NCBI GenBank assembly: GCA_025062325.1
Contig: JANXAL010000105.1
Location: 1-63,586 of the forward strand
Length of the DNA: 63,586 nt
Source: Roseiflexus sp.
GTDB taxonomy: Bacteria > Chloroflexota > Chloroflexia > Chloroflexales > Roseiflexaceae
Reading direction: 5' to 3'
Part shown: positions 24,000 through 32,783 of the stretch, one piece after another
How the letters are laid out: each line of letters opens with the position of its first letter
Numbering within the stretch: position 1 is the first letter of the stretch
Notes under the pieces: generated by a model
What the model was told of the DNA's origin: nothing
The model's database searches: none
The model's input: the letters and a program-made list of their open reading frames with translations, nothing else
Position numbers and translations under genes: made by a program

Positions 24000-25799
24000 A
24001 TGCCTGTCATCTGCACGTCATGCGGCGCATGCAACCGTGACAATGCACGATTCTGTCAGTCCTGCGCTCAACCGCTCGCTTCTGATCGTCCATCGTCCGA
24101 TGATCAAACCTGGCTGGCGGCGCAATTGCTCGCCAACCCTGCCACTACTCCCAAGGCTGTATCCGCAGCGCCTGAACATCCAGCGCTGCTCCCTGGGACG
24201 CTGGCAGTTGCTGCACCAACGGCTGCGCCGCTCATGCGTTTCGATGAGGAGTCTGTCATGGATGCCCCGCCTGCTGCGCTAGAAACGCCGTCGCTGTTTG
24301 CAGGTCGCTACGAAATCGTTGCCACGTCTGGCGATATGGTTGAAGCGATTGATCGCCAACCGTGGCGACGGTGCTGGTCGTGCAACACGACGCTTAACGA
24401 CGCCGGGGAAGCGTTCTGCACCCAGTGTGGCGCAGCGCTCGATGATCGTCGCTACCGGGGCCAGATCACGACTGGTGCGCCAATCGGTCTAGCGCTTGTC
24501 CCGCATATCGCCGATCCCGCTGCTCTCGCCTTTCTGCCTCCGATCTGGGACCAAGTGAGTGACGGGGATCGGACTCTGACGCTCACTCCGGCAACGAATC
24601 CGCCAACGCCGCTCACTCTTCCGCTCAGCGAACTCGAAGCCCTTTTCATCGGGCGCGATCTGGCGCATCTGTTGACTCTGCTGCATAACCAGGGGTTTGC
24701 GCTTGGCGCCGTCGAGCCGGACGATCTGGACATCACGCCAGCCCGCGCGACGCGCTTGCGGCATGTGCGTCATTTGCACCGGGCTGATGGGGAAGACGTC
24801 ACAACCGATCTGTTCCATCTCGCAGTGCTGCTTGAGGCGTTGACGGCGACCCCACGGACCACCAGGCGCCTTGATGAGGAAGAGGTTGCACTGGATGCCG
24901 CACCGACCCTCGCAGATATCTTGCGCGAAATCCGTACTGGTCGTCTGACGAATTCCATCGAACTGGAACAGCGGTTCGACTTTCTGATTGCGTACCACAC
25001 GGCCCCGGCGCCACTGCGCGTGCGATTTGGCGCCGCCACCGACACCGGCGTGGTGCGCGATCTGAACGAAGACAGTTTGCTGGCGCTTGATCTGCGCCTG
25101 ATTCGCCGCAACCAACCGCGCACATGGAGCCTGTTCATCGTCGCTGATGGGATGGGAGGGCATAGCGCAGGCGAGGTGGCGTCGGACCTAGCGCTGCGCG
25201 GCGCACTGGAAATCGTGCAGCGCGAGTATCTGGCGCCGACGGTGGACGCCGATGCGCAGGATCGGGAGGAAACGCTCCGCGAGGTCGTGCGTCGCGCTAT
25301 GTTTCAGGCAAATGAATACGTCGTGCGCGAAGCGCGCAATCGCGGGAATGACATGGGCACGACCATGACGCTGGCGCTGGTTGCCGGTGATCGCGCTGTG
25401 ATCGGCAACGTCGGCGACAGCCGAACATATCTTTTGCGAGAGGGGAAACTCCGGCGCGTCACCCGCGACCATTCGCTGGTGCAGCGCCTGGTCGATCTTG
25501 GACAGATTACGCCTGACGAGGTCTATACCCACCCGCAGCGCAACGCCGTCCTCCGTTCGTTAGGGGATAAACTCGACATCGAGGTTGATGTTTTTGTCGA
25601 ACGACTGCGTCCGGGGGATGCGCTGCTGCTAGCAAGCGACGGATTGTGGGAAATGGTGCGCGATGAGCAAATGGCGGAAATCATCGCTGCACACCCCGAT
25701 GATCCACAGGCGGCGTGCATGGCGTTGATTGACGCAGCCAATGCCGCTGGCGGCGATGATAATATCACAGTCATTCTGGCGTTCTTCGAGTCGTACTGA
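24000..25799 (+). CDS. Zinc-ribbon, pseudokinase-like and PP2C phosphatase fusion
   Basis: 599 residues. It starts with a zinc ribbon (CTSCGACNRDNARFCQSC), has a second one near residue 123 (CWSCNTTLNDAGEAFCTQCG), then a region of about 190 residues that looks like a degraded kinase C-lobe. There, LAHLLTLLHNQGFALGAVEP and TTDLFHLAVLLEAL keep the helix E and helix F spacing, but no HRD or DFG motif remains. From about residue 340 an intact PP2C domain follows: ATDTGVVRDLNEDS, VADGMGGHSAGEVAS, MGTTMTLALV, NVGDSRTYLL, LLASDGLWE, GGDDNITVIL. The phosphatase should be active; the pseudokinase part is inference. It ends two bases before the kinase gene. Confidence 0.87.
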   Translation: MPVICTSCGACNRDNARFCQSCAQPLASDRPSSDDQTWLAAQLLANPATTPKAVSAAPEHPALLPGTLAVAAPTAAPLMRFDEESVMDAPPAALETPSLFAGRYEIVATSGDMVEAIDRQPWRRCWSCNTTLNDAGEAFCTQCGAALDDRRYRGQITTGAPIGLALVPHIADPAALAFLPPIWDQVSDGDRTLTLTPATNPPTPLTLPLSELEALFIGRDLAHLLTLLHNQGFALGAVEPDDLDITPARATRLRHVRHLHRADGEDVTTDLFHLAVLLEALTATPRTTRRLDEEEVALDAAPTLADILREIRTGRLTNSIELEQRFDFLIAYHTAPAPLRVRFGAATDTGVVRDLNEDSLLALDLRLIRRNQPRTWSLFIVADGMGGHSAGEVASDLALRGALEIVQREYLAPTVDADAQDREETLREVVRRAMFQANEYVVREARNRGNDMGTTMTLALVAGDRAVIGNVGDSRTYLLREGKLRRVTRDHSLVQRLVDLGQITPDEVYTHPQRNAVLRSLGDKLDIEVDVFVERLRPGDALLLASDGLWEMVRDEQMAEIIAAHPDDPQAACMALIDAANAAGGDDNITVILAFFESY

Positions 25800-25801
25800 A
25801 T

Positions 25802-27178
25802 ATGCAATGTCCTGTCTGCAACGCGCTCAACCCCGACGGCGCTCCGTTCTGCGCCGAATGCGGGATTCGACTGGCAGGCGCGGCAATGCCGTCGGTCGCG
25901 ATGGCAACCGGCGCTCTGCCGCAGCAGTTCATCTTGCAGGGGCGCTACGTCATCGAGCAAAAACTGGGGCAGGGCGGGATGGGCGCCGTCTACCGCGCGC
26001 GCGATCTGCGCCTCAGTACGGTCACCTGGGCAATCAAAGAGATGAGCCAGGCGCAGATCACCGGACCGCTGGAGCTGCAAGAGGCGCGGGCCGCGTTCCA
26101 GCGCGAAGCTGAATTGCTCGCCAGTCTCTCGCATCCGGGATTGCCGAAGGTCGTCGATCACTTTGAACAGGACGGCAAGGCATATCTAGTCATGGAATTC
26201 GTCCCTGGAGATTCGCTCCTGACCATTGCGCAACGTGAAGGTCTCCCATTTCCATTGCCGCGCGTGCTCGATTGGGCGCGCCAGATCTGCGAGGTGCTGG
26301 AGTATCTCCACAACCGACCGACTCCCATCATTTTCCGCGATCTGAAACCGGCCAACGTCATGCTAACGCCCGAAGGGCGCATCAAACTGGTCGACTTTGG
26401 CATTGCACGCATTTTCAAACCTGGCAAGGAACGCGATACGCAGGCATTCGGCACCTTGGGATACAGCGCGCCTGAACAGTACGGACGGAGCCAGACCGAT
26501 CCGCGCGCCGACATCTATTCGCTTGGCGTGCTGCTGCATCAACTCTTAACCGGCTACGATCCGACAAGCACTCCGTTTCGGTTGCCGTCTGCCAACCAGA
26601 TCAACCCCGCCATCCCGCAGCATGTTTCAGATGCGATTGCACGCGCTGTCGATCCCGATCCGAACAGGCGCTTCCCTAATGTGCGCGCCTTCTACCAGGC
26701 ATTGACAGGTCAGCAGCAGATTATGCTCCAGGCTGGCACCCCGACCGAGGCAGTGTACCCCAGAATGTCCGTCTCAGGTTCGGTTGGGCAAACGATGCCG
26801 ATCTCGCCGCCCATCTCTGGCAGTGTGGCAGCGCAACCGCCTCCTGTGCCACTGCCAACCACTGGTCTTGCAAACGCTGGGCGATGGATCGGGATTGGCA
26901 GCATGCTCGTCATGGGGTTTGCCGCGATCCTCGTCGCCATCAGCGCTGCCACGACCGGTACCGACAGCGAACTGGCTGGCGTTGGCTATCTGATCGCATT
27001 TCTGCCCCTCGCTACCGGACCGCTTGCCTTTCTGCTCGGCTTGATTGCGCTGCTCTCGTCCGCGACGCAACAGACGGTCAGAGGGCGACAGCACGCCATC
27101 GTGGGCATCGTGACCGGGCTGATGACTGGACTCTTGTGCTGCGGCATCTTTGTTCTGGTGGGAGGGTCGAGCAGTTAG
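25802..27178 (+). CDS. Ser/Thr protein kinase with zinc ribbon and membrane anchor
   Basis: 458 residues. A zinc ribbon (C3, C6, C17, C20) is followed by a full protein kinase domain. The glycine loop is KLGQGGMGAVYRARD and the lysine strand is WAIKEM. The catalytic loop IIFRDLKPANVML has Phe instead of His in HRD, DFGIAR is the metal-binding motif, and GTLGYSAPEQYG is the activation segment end. After a Ser/Pro/Thr linker, three hydrophobic segments (about residues 363-388, 396-424 and 430-455) anchor it in the membrane. The kinase therefore faces the cytoplasm from the N-terminal side, not the usual extracellular-sensor layout. The start follows the phosphatase stop by two bases, so the genes are translationally close. 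Confidence 0.92.
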   Translation: MQCPVCNALNPDGAPFCAECGIRLAGAAMPSVAMATGALPQQFILQGRYVIEQKLGQGGMGAVYRARDLRLSTVTWAIKEMSQAQITGPLELQEARAAFQREAELLASLSHPGLPKVVDHFEQDGKAYLVMEFVPGDSLLTIAQREGLPFPLPRVLDWARQICEVLEYLHNRPTPIIFRDLKPANVMLTPEGRIKLVDFGIARIFKPGKERDTQAFGTLGYSAPEQYGRSQTDPRADIYSLGVLLHQLLTGYDPTSTPFRLPSANQINPAIPQHVSDAIARAVDPDPNRRFPNVRAFYQALTGQQQIMLQAGTPTEAVYPRMSVSGSVGQTMPISPPISGSVAAQPPPVPLPTTGLANAGRWIGIGSMLVMGFAAILVAISAATTGTDSELAGVGYLIAFLPLATGPLAFLLGLIALLSSATQQTVRGRQHAIVGIVTGLMTGLLCCGIFVLVGGSSS

Positions 27179-27263
27179 GATTTTGAAAGGGACGACGAAG
27201 CGCAACGATTCGCTGGCATACGGCGTCTAAACGTACAGTGAATAATCCGCTAAGGAGAGCATT

Positions 27264-28502
27264 ATGCATGCAGAGGTCACGCTAACGTGTACGTGGGGAC
27301 GTGCGCCGCTGGTCGCCAGCGCATCGCCGCAGGTGGCGTATCTGCTCGTAGAAGCGCAGGCGTCGGCAGTCGCCGAAAAAGCGCCGCTCAATTTCTGCCT
27401 GGTACTTGATCGATCCGGCTCAATGCAGGGCGCGAAACTGGCAGCGCTGAAGGAGGCGACCAAACGGGTCATCGATACGCTGACGCCACAGGATATCGTT
27501 TCGATTGTCCTCTTCGACGACACGGTGCAAACGCTCGTACCCGCGACGTTCGCCATCGACCGTGATGCGCTCAAGGCGCAGGTTGACGCCATCGAGGAAG
27601 CCGGCGGCACTGCCATGTCGGGCGGAATGGCGGCTGGTATTGTGGAACTGCGTAAGAACCACGACCCCGGGCGGGTTGGCGCCATGCTGCTGTTGACCGA
27701 CGGGCAAACGTGGGGCGATGAGGATCGCTGCCGTGCGCTGGCGCAGGAATTGGCCCGTGACAACGTGCGGGTGACGGCGCTTGGTCTTGGTGCGGAGTGG
27801 AATGAAAAGTTGCTCGATGACATTGCCGATGCGACGGGCGGGCTGTCGGATTATATTGCGGATCCGGCGCAGATCACAACGTTCTTCCAGCGTGCGGTGC
27901 GCACGGCGCAGGGCACAATAGCGCAGGATGCGCGTTTGCTGCTGCGGTTGGTGCGCGATGCAACGCCACGCGCCGTATATCGCGCCAGTCCGATCATTGC
28001 CAACCTTGGCTATCAGCCAATTGGCGACAGCGAGATTGCAGTGCGGTTAGGCGCTCTTGAGACCGATATGCCGTCGAGCGTTATTATCGACATGATGGTT
28101 CCGGCGCGCGGCGCGGGAAGGTTCCGGGTCGCCCAGGCCGAACTCCATTACACGCCGATTGGCGGATCGGAGCAGGTGATGAAGCAGGACGTACTCCTCG
28201 AGTTTGTCACCGATCCGGCGAAGGCGGCATATGATCCGCGCGTGATGAACCTGGTCGAAAAAGTGACAGCGTTCAAACTCCAGACGCGCGCGCTTGCCGA
28301 GGCCGAGGCGGGCAATTTGTCGGGCGCCACCCAGAAACTGCGCGCCGCAGCGACGCGATTGCTCGATCTGGGAGAACTCGAACTGGCGCAAAAGGTCGCC
28401 GAGCAGGCCGAGCAACTCGATCAGGGCCAGACGATGAGCGCCGAACGCCAGAAAGAACTACGCTACGCGACCCGTCGCCTGACGCAAAAACTAGAGGAAT
28501 AG
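27264..28502 (+). CDS. von Willebrand factor A domain protein
   Basis: 412 residues. A vWA domain spans about residues 40-210, with an intact metal-ion-dependent adhesion site: DRSGSMQGAKL, then the threonine region GGTAMSGGMAAGI and LLTDGQTWGDEDR. A beta-rich middle part and a helical C-terminus (AEAGNLSGATQKLRAAATRL) follow, as in other bacterial vWA proteins of this type. No signal peptide was seen, so it is probably cytoplasmic and could be a substrate or scaffold of the adjacent kinase. AAGGAGAG lies upstream of the ATG. It is the only cassette member without a zinc ribbon. Confidence 0.9.
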   Translation: MHAEVTLTCTWGRAPLVASASPQVAYLLVEAQASAVAEKAPLNFCLVLDRSGSMQGAKLAALKEATKRVIDTLTPQDIVSIVLFDDTVQTLVPATFAIDRDALKAQVDAIEEAGGTAMSGGMAAGIVELRKNHDPGRVGAMLLLTDGQTWGDEDRCRALAQELARDNVRVTALGLGAEWNEKLLDDIADATGGLSDYIADPAQITTFFQRAVRTAQGTIAQDARLLLRLVRDATPRAVYRASPIIANLGYQPIGDSEIAVRLGALETDMPSSVIIDMMVPARGAGRFRVAQAELHYTPIGGSEQVMKQDVLLEFVTDPAKAAYDPRVMNLVEKVTAFKLQTRALAEAEAGNLSGATQKLRAAATRLLDLGELELAQKVAEQAEQLDQGQTMSAERQKELRYATRRLTQKLEE

Positions 28503-28529
28503 CCTCTTGAAGCATGCGGAGGATTGGGA

Positions 28530-30020
28530 ATGATTAAGTGTCCAACGTGCGGCGCGCTCAATGAAGCGGTGAATCGTTTCTGTGAGCAGTGCGGCGCACG
28601 ACTCGAACCAAGCGGTCCAGTTCAATCTGTATCCGTTCCACCGCCCGTCACCATCTCTCAGACCTGCCCAAAGTGCGGCGTTCCCGTGCTTCCCGGTCAG
28701 GCATTCTGTGAAGAGTGCGGCGCCGCCCTGACAGCCGTCGCACCGCCTTCCAGCGTAGGCGCACCATCGGTCAGCGTTGATGCGCCGACCATAGTGGCGC
28801 CAGCGCCCGCAATGCCGGTCGCGGGCGCGATCTGCCCTGCATGCGGGCATCAGACGATGCCTGGTGATCGGTTCTGCGATGCGTGCGGCGCCGCCCTTGC
28901 ACCTGCACCATCTCCGTCCATTGCCGACGTACCCACCGCTGCGCCGCCTGAGCCGCCATTGGCTGCTCCCGAGTCTCTAGCAGCTCATCCGGCGCCTGTT
29001 GAACCGACCATGCCAACGCTGATCGAGACGGCGCCTCCGCCAGTCCCGCCTGCTGCATCAGCAGCGCCGGTTGAAACAACCGCGCCGCCACCCGTAACGC
29101 CCATAACTGACGCGCAGGCGGAGTATGAAGCGAAACGCCAGGCGCTGCTCGACGAAATTGCCCGGCAGGATCAGATTATCGCCCAACTTGAGCAAATGCG
29201 GGCGACGTTTGGCGCAGCGACGCCCCCCGCCATCACCCTGGCGCTCGATGAAGCGCGTGGGGCGCGCGCGAAGGCGCAGTCGGAACTCGACGCGCTGCAA
29301 CCGCCGCCGCCGCCCGTTGATCCGGCGGTTGTTGCTGCGCTCAACGATGAGATTGCCCGCCAGCAACAGATTATCGCCCAACTTGAGCAAATGCGGGCGA
29401 CGTTTGGCGCAGCGACGCCCCCCGCCATCACCCTGGCGCTCGATGAAGCGCGTAGTGCGCTGGCGAAAGCGCAGGCGGAGCTGGCAGCGCTTGGCGTTGC
29501 CGCGCCCGCTGCTGAAGCGCCAGCTCCTGCACCGCCGCCTGCTCCGGTTGTCGCTGAACCCGTTGCGCCGCCAGTCGCACGTGCGGTCGAACCGGCTGCG
29601 CCGCTGCCTTTGACCGCACCGGCGACGCCCGATATGGCAGTGACGGTGACTGCACCACCCGAAGAGTTTCCATCAGCCGCAACTGTGCTGGCGCCGCCGG
29701 TCGGTCCGCGCCTGGTGTTCGAGAACGGACAGGAGATTCCCGTTCCGACGGATAAGGCAGAGATTACCATCGGACGTGAAGATCCGATCAGCGGCATTCA
29801 CCCGGATATCGACCTGACGCCATATGGCGGCGAAAGCGGTGGTGTGAGCCGTCAGCACGCGCGCCTGATCCACAGGGGCGGACAGTGGTCCATCGTTGAT
29901 CTAGGCAGTACGAACTACACTAGGGTCGATGGTCTGCGGATCGAGCCAGGTGCGCCGCATCCGTTGAAAGATGGCGCACGCCTGCAATTTGGGCGCCTGG
30001 CGGTGACGTTCAGGGTGTGA
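28530..30020 (+). CDS. FHA domain protein with three zinc ribbons
   Basis: 496 residues. Three zinc ribbons occupy the first 120 residues: CPTCGALNEAVNRFCEQCG, CPKCGVPVLPGQAFCEECG and CPACGHQTMPGDRFCDACG. A Pro/Ala-rich linker leads to two nearly identical helical repeats containing RQDQIIAQLEQMRATFGAAT or its copy. After another Pro/Ala linker, the C-terminal 90 residues are an FHA domain with TIGRE, VSRQHARLIH and DLGSTNYTRVDG, the phosphothreonine-binding signature. It should read phosphorylation made by the cassette kinase. ATG 28530 has GGAGGA upstream; the TTG at 28524 is less likely. It is the last gene of the unit. Confidence 0.92.
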   Translation: MIKCPTCGALNEAVNRFCEQCGARLEPSGPVQSVSVPPPVTISQTCPKCGVPVLPGQAFCEECGAALTAVAPPSSVGAPSVSVDAPTIVAPAPAMPVAGAICPACGHQTMPGDRFCDACGAALAPAPSPSIADVPTAAPPEPPLAAPESLAAHPAPVEPTMPTLIETAPPPVPPAASAAPVETTAPPPVTPITDAQAEYEAKRQALLDEIARQDQIIAQLEQMRATFGAATPPAITLALDEARGARAKAQSELDALQPPPPPVDPAVVAALNDEIARQQQIIAQLEQMRATFGAATPPAITLALDEARSALAKAQAELAALGVAAPAAEAPAPAPPPAPVVAEPVAPPVARAVEPAAPLPLTAPATPDMAVTVTAPPEEFPSAATVLAPPVGPRLVFENGQEIPVPTDKAEITIGREDPISGIHPDIDLTPYGGESGGVSRQHARLIHRGGQWSIVDLGSTNYTRVDGLRIEPGAPHPLKDGARLQFGRLAVTFRV

Positions 30021-30022
30021 TG

Positions 30023-30184
30023 AGATGACCGTCACCGCAGGGGAGCGGGTGGAGTGCCAGGGGGGAGTGCGGCGACAGCAGGCGATCACCCGCCTGTGGG
30101 GGGGTGCGGTGGCGCAGATGACCGTCACCATAGGGGGAGCGGATGGAGCAGCCAGGGGAGTTGATACAGGTGACGGTCATCGTC
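30023..30184. repeat. Direct repeats with GTGAC/GTCAC-type palindromes
   Basis: Two related segments of about 45 bases, each starting GATGACCGTCACC and continuing through GGGGAGCGG, begin at 30023 and 30116. The inverted form GGTGACGGTCAT closes the block at 30169-30180. This fills the gap between the convergent FHA and TIM-barrel genes. No coding capacity was found. Confidence 0.7.
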
Positions 30185-30192
30185 GGGGTGGA

Positions 30193-31026
30193 TTACGATG
30201 CCAGCGCGAGGTTTTTGAACGCCTCGACCTGAGCGCGGATAGCGCGTTCAGTTGGCAGGCGCTCAATGCTTGATGCGCCAAAGAATCCTGCGACGCCAGG
30301 CATGCGCTTCAGAGCGATACCAACCTGATCGGGCTCATCGAACGGACCCCCGTGACAGATGACAATGATGTCGGAACGCACCTGTCGTCCAGCTTCGGCA
30401 ATTTCCATAACCTTTGCAATCGCCTCATCGAGGGTCATTGCCACGCCTGCGCCAATACTCCCCGACGTCGTCAGACCGACATGCGCCACCAGTTGATCAG
30501 CGCCAGCGCGCGCCATTTCGCGCGCCTGATCGGCGTCGAAGACATAGGGAGAGGTGAACATATCCATCTGATGCGCCAGACGGATCAGTTCGATCTCTTT
30601 ATCGTACCCCATGCCGGTGGCTTCCAGGTTGGCGCGAAAGTTGCCGTCGATCAGACCGACCGTGGGAAAGTTCTGCACGCCAGAAAAGCCGATCTCGCGC
30701 AACTGCTTGAGAAACACTGGCATCAGACGAAATGGATCAGTGCCGCACACCCCGGCAAGTACTGGTGTATGCTTTACAACCGGCAACACTTCGCTGGCCA
30801 TTTCGACCACGATGCCGTTCGCGTCGCCATAAGGCAGCAATCCGGCGAGCGACCCGCGCCCGGCCATGCGGTACCGCCCTGAGTTGTAGATAATGATGAT
30901 GTCTGCACCGCCTGCCTCTGCAAATTTGGCGGAAATGCCCGTGCCGGCGCCAGCGCCGACAATTGGCCTGCCAGCAGCGATCTGAGCGCGCAACCGTTGC
31001 AGGATTTCCTCACGAGCGAATGCCAT
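30193..31026 (-). CDS. PEP hydrolase-like TIM-barrel protein (Tm-1 C-terminal half)
   Basis: 277 residues of the family named phosphoenolpyruvate hydrolase-like, a TIM barrel. Blocks seen are [72 protein letters not shown] and [10 protein letters not shown]. The family's reaction is poorly established, so the product name is nominal. It starts one base after the stop of the UPF0261 gene, and the two are cotranscribed. In plant Tm-1 the same two domains are fused into one protein. The start at ATG 31026 ([12 protein letters not shown]) is chosen by family pattern. Confidence 0.88.
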   Translation of the reverse strand: MAFAREEILQRLRAQIAAGRPIVGAGAGTGISAKFAEAGGADIIIIYNSGRYRMAGRGSLAGLLPYGDANGIVVEMASEVLPVVKHTPVLAGVCGTDPFRLMPVFLKQLREIGFSGVQNFPTVGLIDGNFRANLEATGMGYDKEIELIRLAHQMDMFTSPYVFDADQAREMARAGADQLVAHVGLTTSGSIGAGVAMTLDEAIAKVMEIAEAGRQVRSDIIVICHGGPFDEPDQVGIALKRMPGVAGFFGASSIERLPTERAIRAQVEAFKNLALAS

Positions 31027-31027
31027 G

Positions 31028-32263
31028 CTACGCCTCCTGACTGGTCTGATCAGTCTGTGCAATCAGGTCCAGCAAGGTTCGGGCGACCTGACCCGAAAAT
31101 GCCGGATCGTTGATGTTCGCGTCAATTTCGATGTATGGAATACCGGCCTTCAGATGCCGTTTGATCGTCTCAAAACAGGCGCGATCAGCGTCTGGATCCC
31201 AGAAATCGCCGCCGGGACTGTCCAGCATCGAGACACCCTTGAGCGGGATCAGAACAGCGACGGGTCCGCGCGACTCGTTCGCCGCGCGGGCAATCATCTC
31301 ACCAATCCTGATATTTTCTTCAACGTTGGTGCGCATCAGGGTAACGTTCGGATTCCACTGATAGAGCTTACGATTCCGGTACTTTTCAGGAACCGTGTCA
31401 ATTCCCCAGAAATTGGCCATATCAACGCAACCAGGGACCAACACTGTTGGAATGCCAGCGCGCGCCGCCGCCAGGCACCGCTCCGGTCCGGCGCTCAATA
31501 CTCCGCCGCACACTTCGTCAGCCAGTTCAGTTGTGGTCATGTCGAGTGATGCCGTGATATAGCCATCGGCAATCAGTCCTTCCATCGCTCTGCCGCCTGT
31601 GCCGGTGGCGTGAAAGACGAGCACTTCGTACCCTGCCGCTTCGAGAATGTTGCGCGCGTGGTCTACGGCAGTCGTAGTATTGCCAAACATCGACGCAACA
31701 ATCAGAGGTGCGTCCTCTTGCGCCTGTGGCGTTTCCATGCTCACCATGCCGCTGATGGCGCCAACGGCATTGGTATAGATAGCGCGGCTGATGCGATTGA
31801 TCCCCGCAACGTCTACCACCGACGGCATAAAGGTGATATCCTTTGTGCCTGCATAGGCAGAGACATCGCCGCCGCCGACCGTCGAAACCATCACCTTGGG
31901 CACGCCGACGGGCAGGGTGCGCATGGCTGCCGTAGCGATTGACGTTCCGCCTGATCCTCCCATGCCCAGAATGCCGTGCAGTCGACCCTCGTCGTACAGG
32001 CGCCGCACGACTTTTGCCAGTCCTTCCGCCATGACTCGCATGGCTTCGTCTTTGTGATGACCGTCCGCCAGTGTGGACAGGTCGCCATTGCCGGCCGCCG
32101 CCACCTCAGCACGCGAGATGTCAGGCGGAAATGCTGGTTCGCCCATCACCCCGAAATCCACCACCAGCGTTTGCAATCCGCGCTGAATGATGAGATCGCG
32201 TACAAAAGCAAATTCTTTACCTTTCGTGTCCAGCGCTCCTACAAGCACGACAGTCCTGGTCAT
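31028..32263 (-). CDS. Tm-1-like ATP-binding domain protein (UPF0261)
   Basis: 411 residues of the UPF0261/Tm-1 N-terminal family. It starts [20 protein letters not shown] and continues with [55 protein letters not shown], and [19 protein letters not shown] nucleotide site is expected from work on the plant domain; no bacterial function is known. Upstream in-frame codons run into the neighbouring lipoprotein gene, so ATG 32263 is the start. The downstream TIM-barrel gene begins one base later. Confidence 0.9.
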   Translation of the reverse strand: MTRTVVLVGALDTKGKEFAFVRDLIIQRGLQTLVVDFGVMGEPAFPPDISRAEVAAAGNGDLSTLADGHHKDEAMRVMAEGLAKVVRRLYDEGRLHGILGMGGSGGTSIATAAMRTLPVGVPKVMVSTVGGGDVSAYAGTKDITFMPSVVDVAGINRISRAIYTNAVGAISGMVSMETPQAQEDAPLIVASMFGNTTTAVDHARNILEAAGYEVLVFHATGTGGRAMEGLIADGYITASLDMTTTELADEVCGGVLSAGPERCLAAARAGIPTVLVPGCVDMANFWGIDTVPEKYRNRKLYQWNPNVTLMRTNVEENIRIGEMIARAANESRGPVAVLIPLKGVSMLDSPGGDFWDPDADRACFETIKRHLKAGIPYIEIDANINDPAFSGQVARTLLDLIAQTDQTSQEA

Positions 32264-32315
32264 AGCCTGCACCTTTCTGGATCTGCGTTGATCAACAACC
32301 GATTCGCCAGCCTCC

Positions 32316-32744
32316 TCATGGCCGCACCCGCACCTGGAAGGTAGCGATTTCGCGCGCATCGCTGCGGTCGATGTAGACCTCGATCTGCCAGTCACCGTCC
32401 ATCGAGAAAAGCAACCCATCCGCGCGGTACCGTCCGTCCGGCAGCGGCTGGGCAATGACTTCTGGCGACGCCATACCGTGCTGCCGCATCATCGGCACCA
32501 CGCTGACTGATTCGATGGGGCCAGGGTGACCCCCTTCGCGGCGCTCAATGGTGATGATGGCGGGGTGCTCTCCGATACGACGCTCCTCAAGCGTTAGAGT
32601 TACATTGTAACTCAGGGTCTGCACGGTCGACGGTCCATCCGCCGAACACCCCGAGAGGAACAGCAAGGCGATGAGCAGGAACGCCGCCAGAGCACGATAT
32701 ATCGCTAATGGAACACGGATCTGCACGGATTGAGACGGATTCAT
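32316..32744 (-). CDS. Small exported lipoprotein, YtkA/FixH-like
   Basis: About 142 residues. The signal ends in FLSGC (C33), followed by one beta-rich domain (TLSYNVTLTLEERRIGEHPA, then SMDGDWQIEVYIDRSDA) that resembles the YtkA/FixH-like immunoglobulin fold. Its role is probably linked to the larger His-rich membrane protein encoded just upstream; heavy-metal or cofactor handling at the cell surface is a guess. The first codons (MNPSQSVQIR) are encoded by a phased ACGGAT repeat, so the true start may be the GTG at 32726, which would leave a normal 27-residue signal. Confidence 0.75.
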   Translation of the reverse strand: MNPSQSVQIRVPLAIYRALAAFLLIALLFLSGCSADGPSTVQTLSYNVTLTLEERRIGEHPAIITIERREGGHPGPIESVSVVPMMRQHGMASPEVIAQPLPDGRYRADGLLFSMDGDWQIEVYIDRSDAREIATFQVRVRP

Positions 32745-32752
32745 ACGGATTG
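32711..32752. repeat. Four ACGGAT units at exactly 10-base spacing
   Basis: ACGGAT occurs at 32715, 32725, 32735 and 32745, one per helical turn. It overlaps the start of the lipoprotein gene. The same hexamer family builds the tandem repeat at 39653-39872 and appears, degenerate, near 34320-34436. Confidence 0.7.
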
Positions 32753-32783
32753 GGCGAGGCACAGCGTCTTTGCGAAAAACGCT

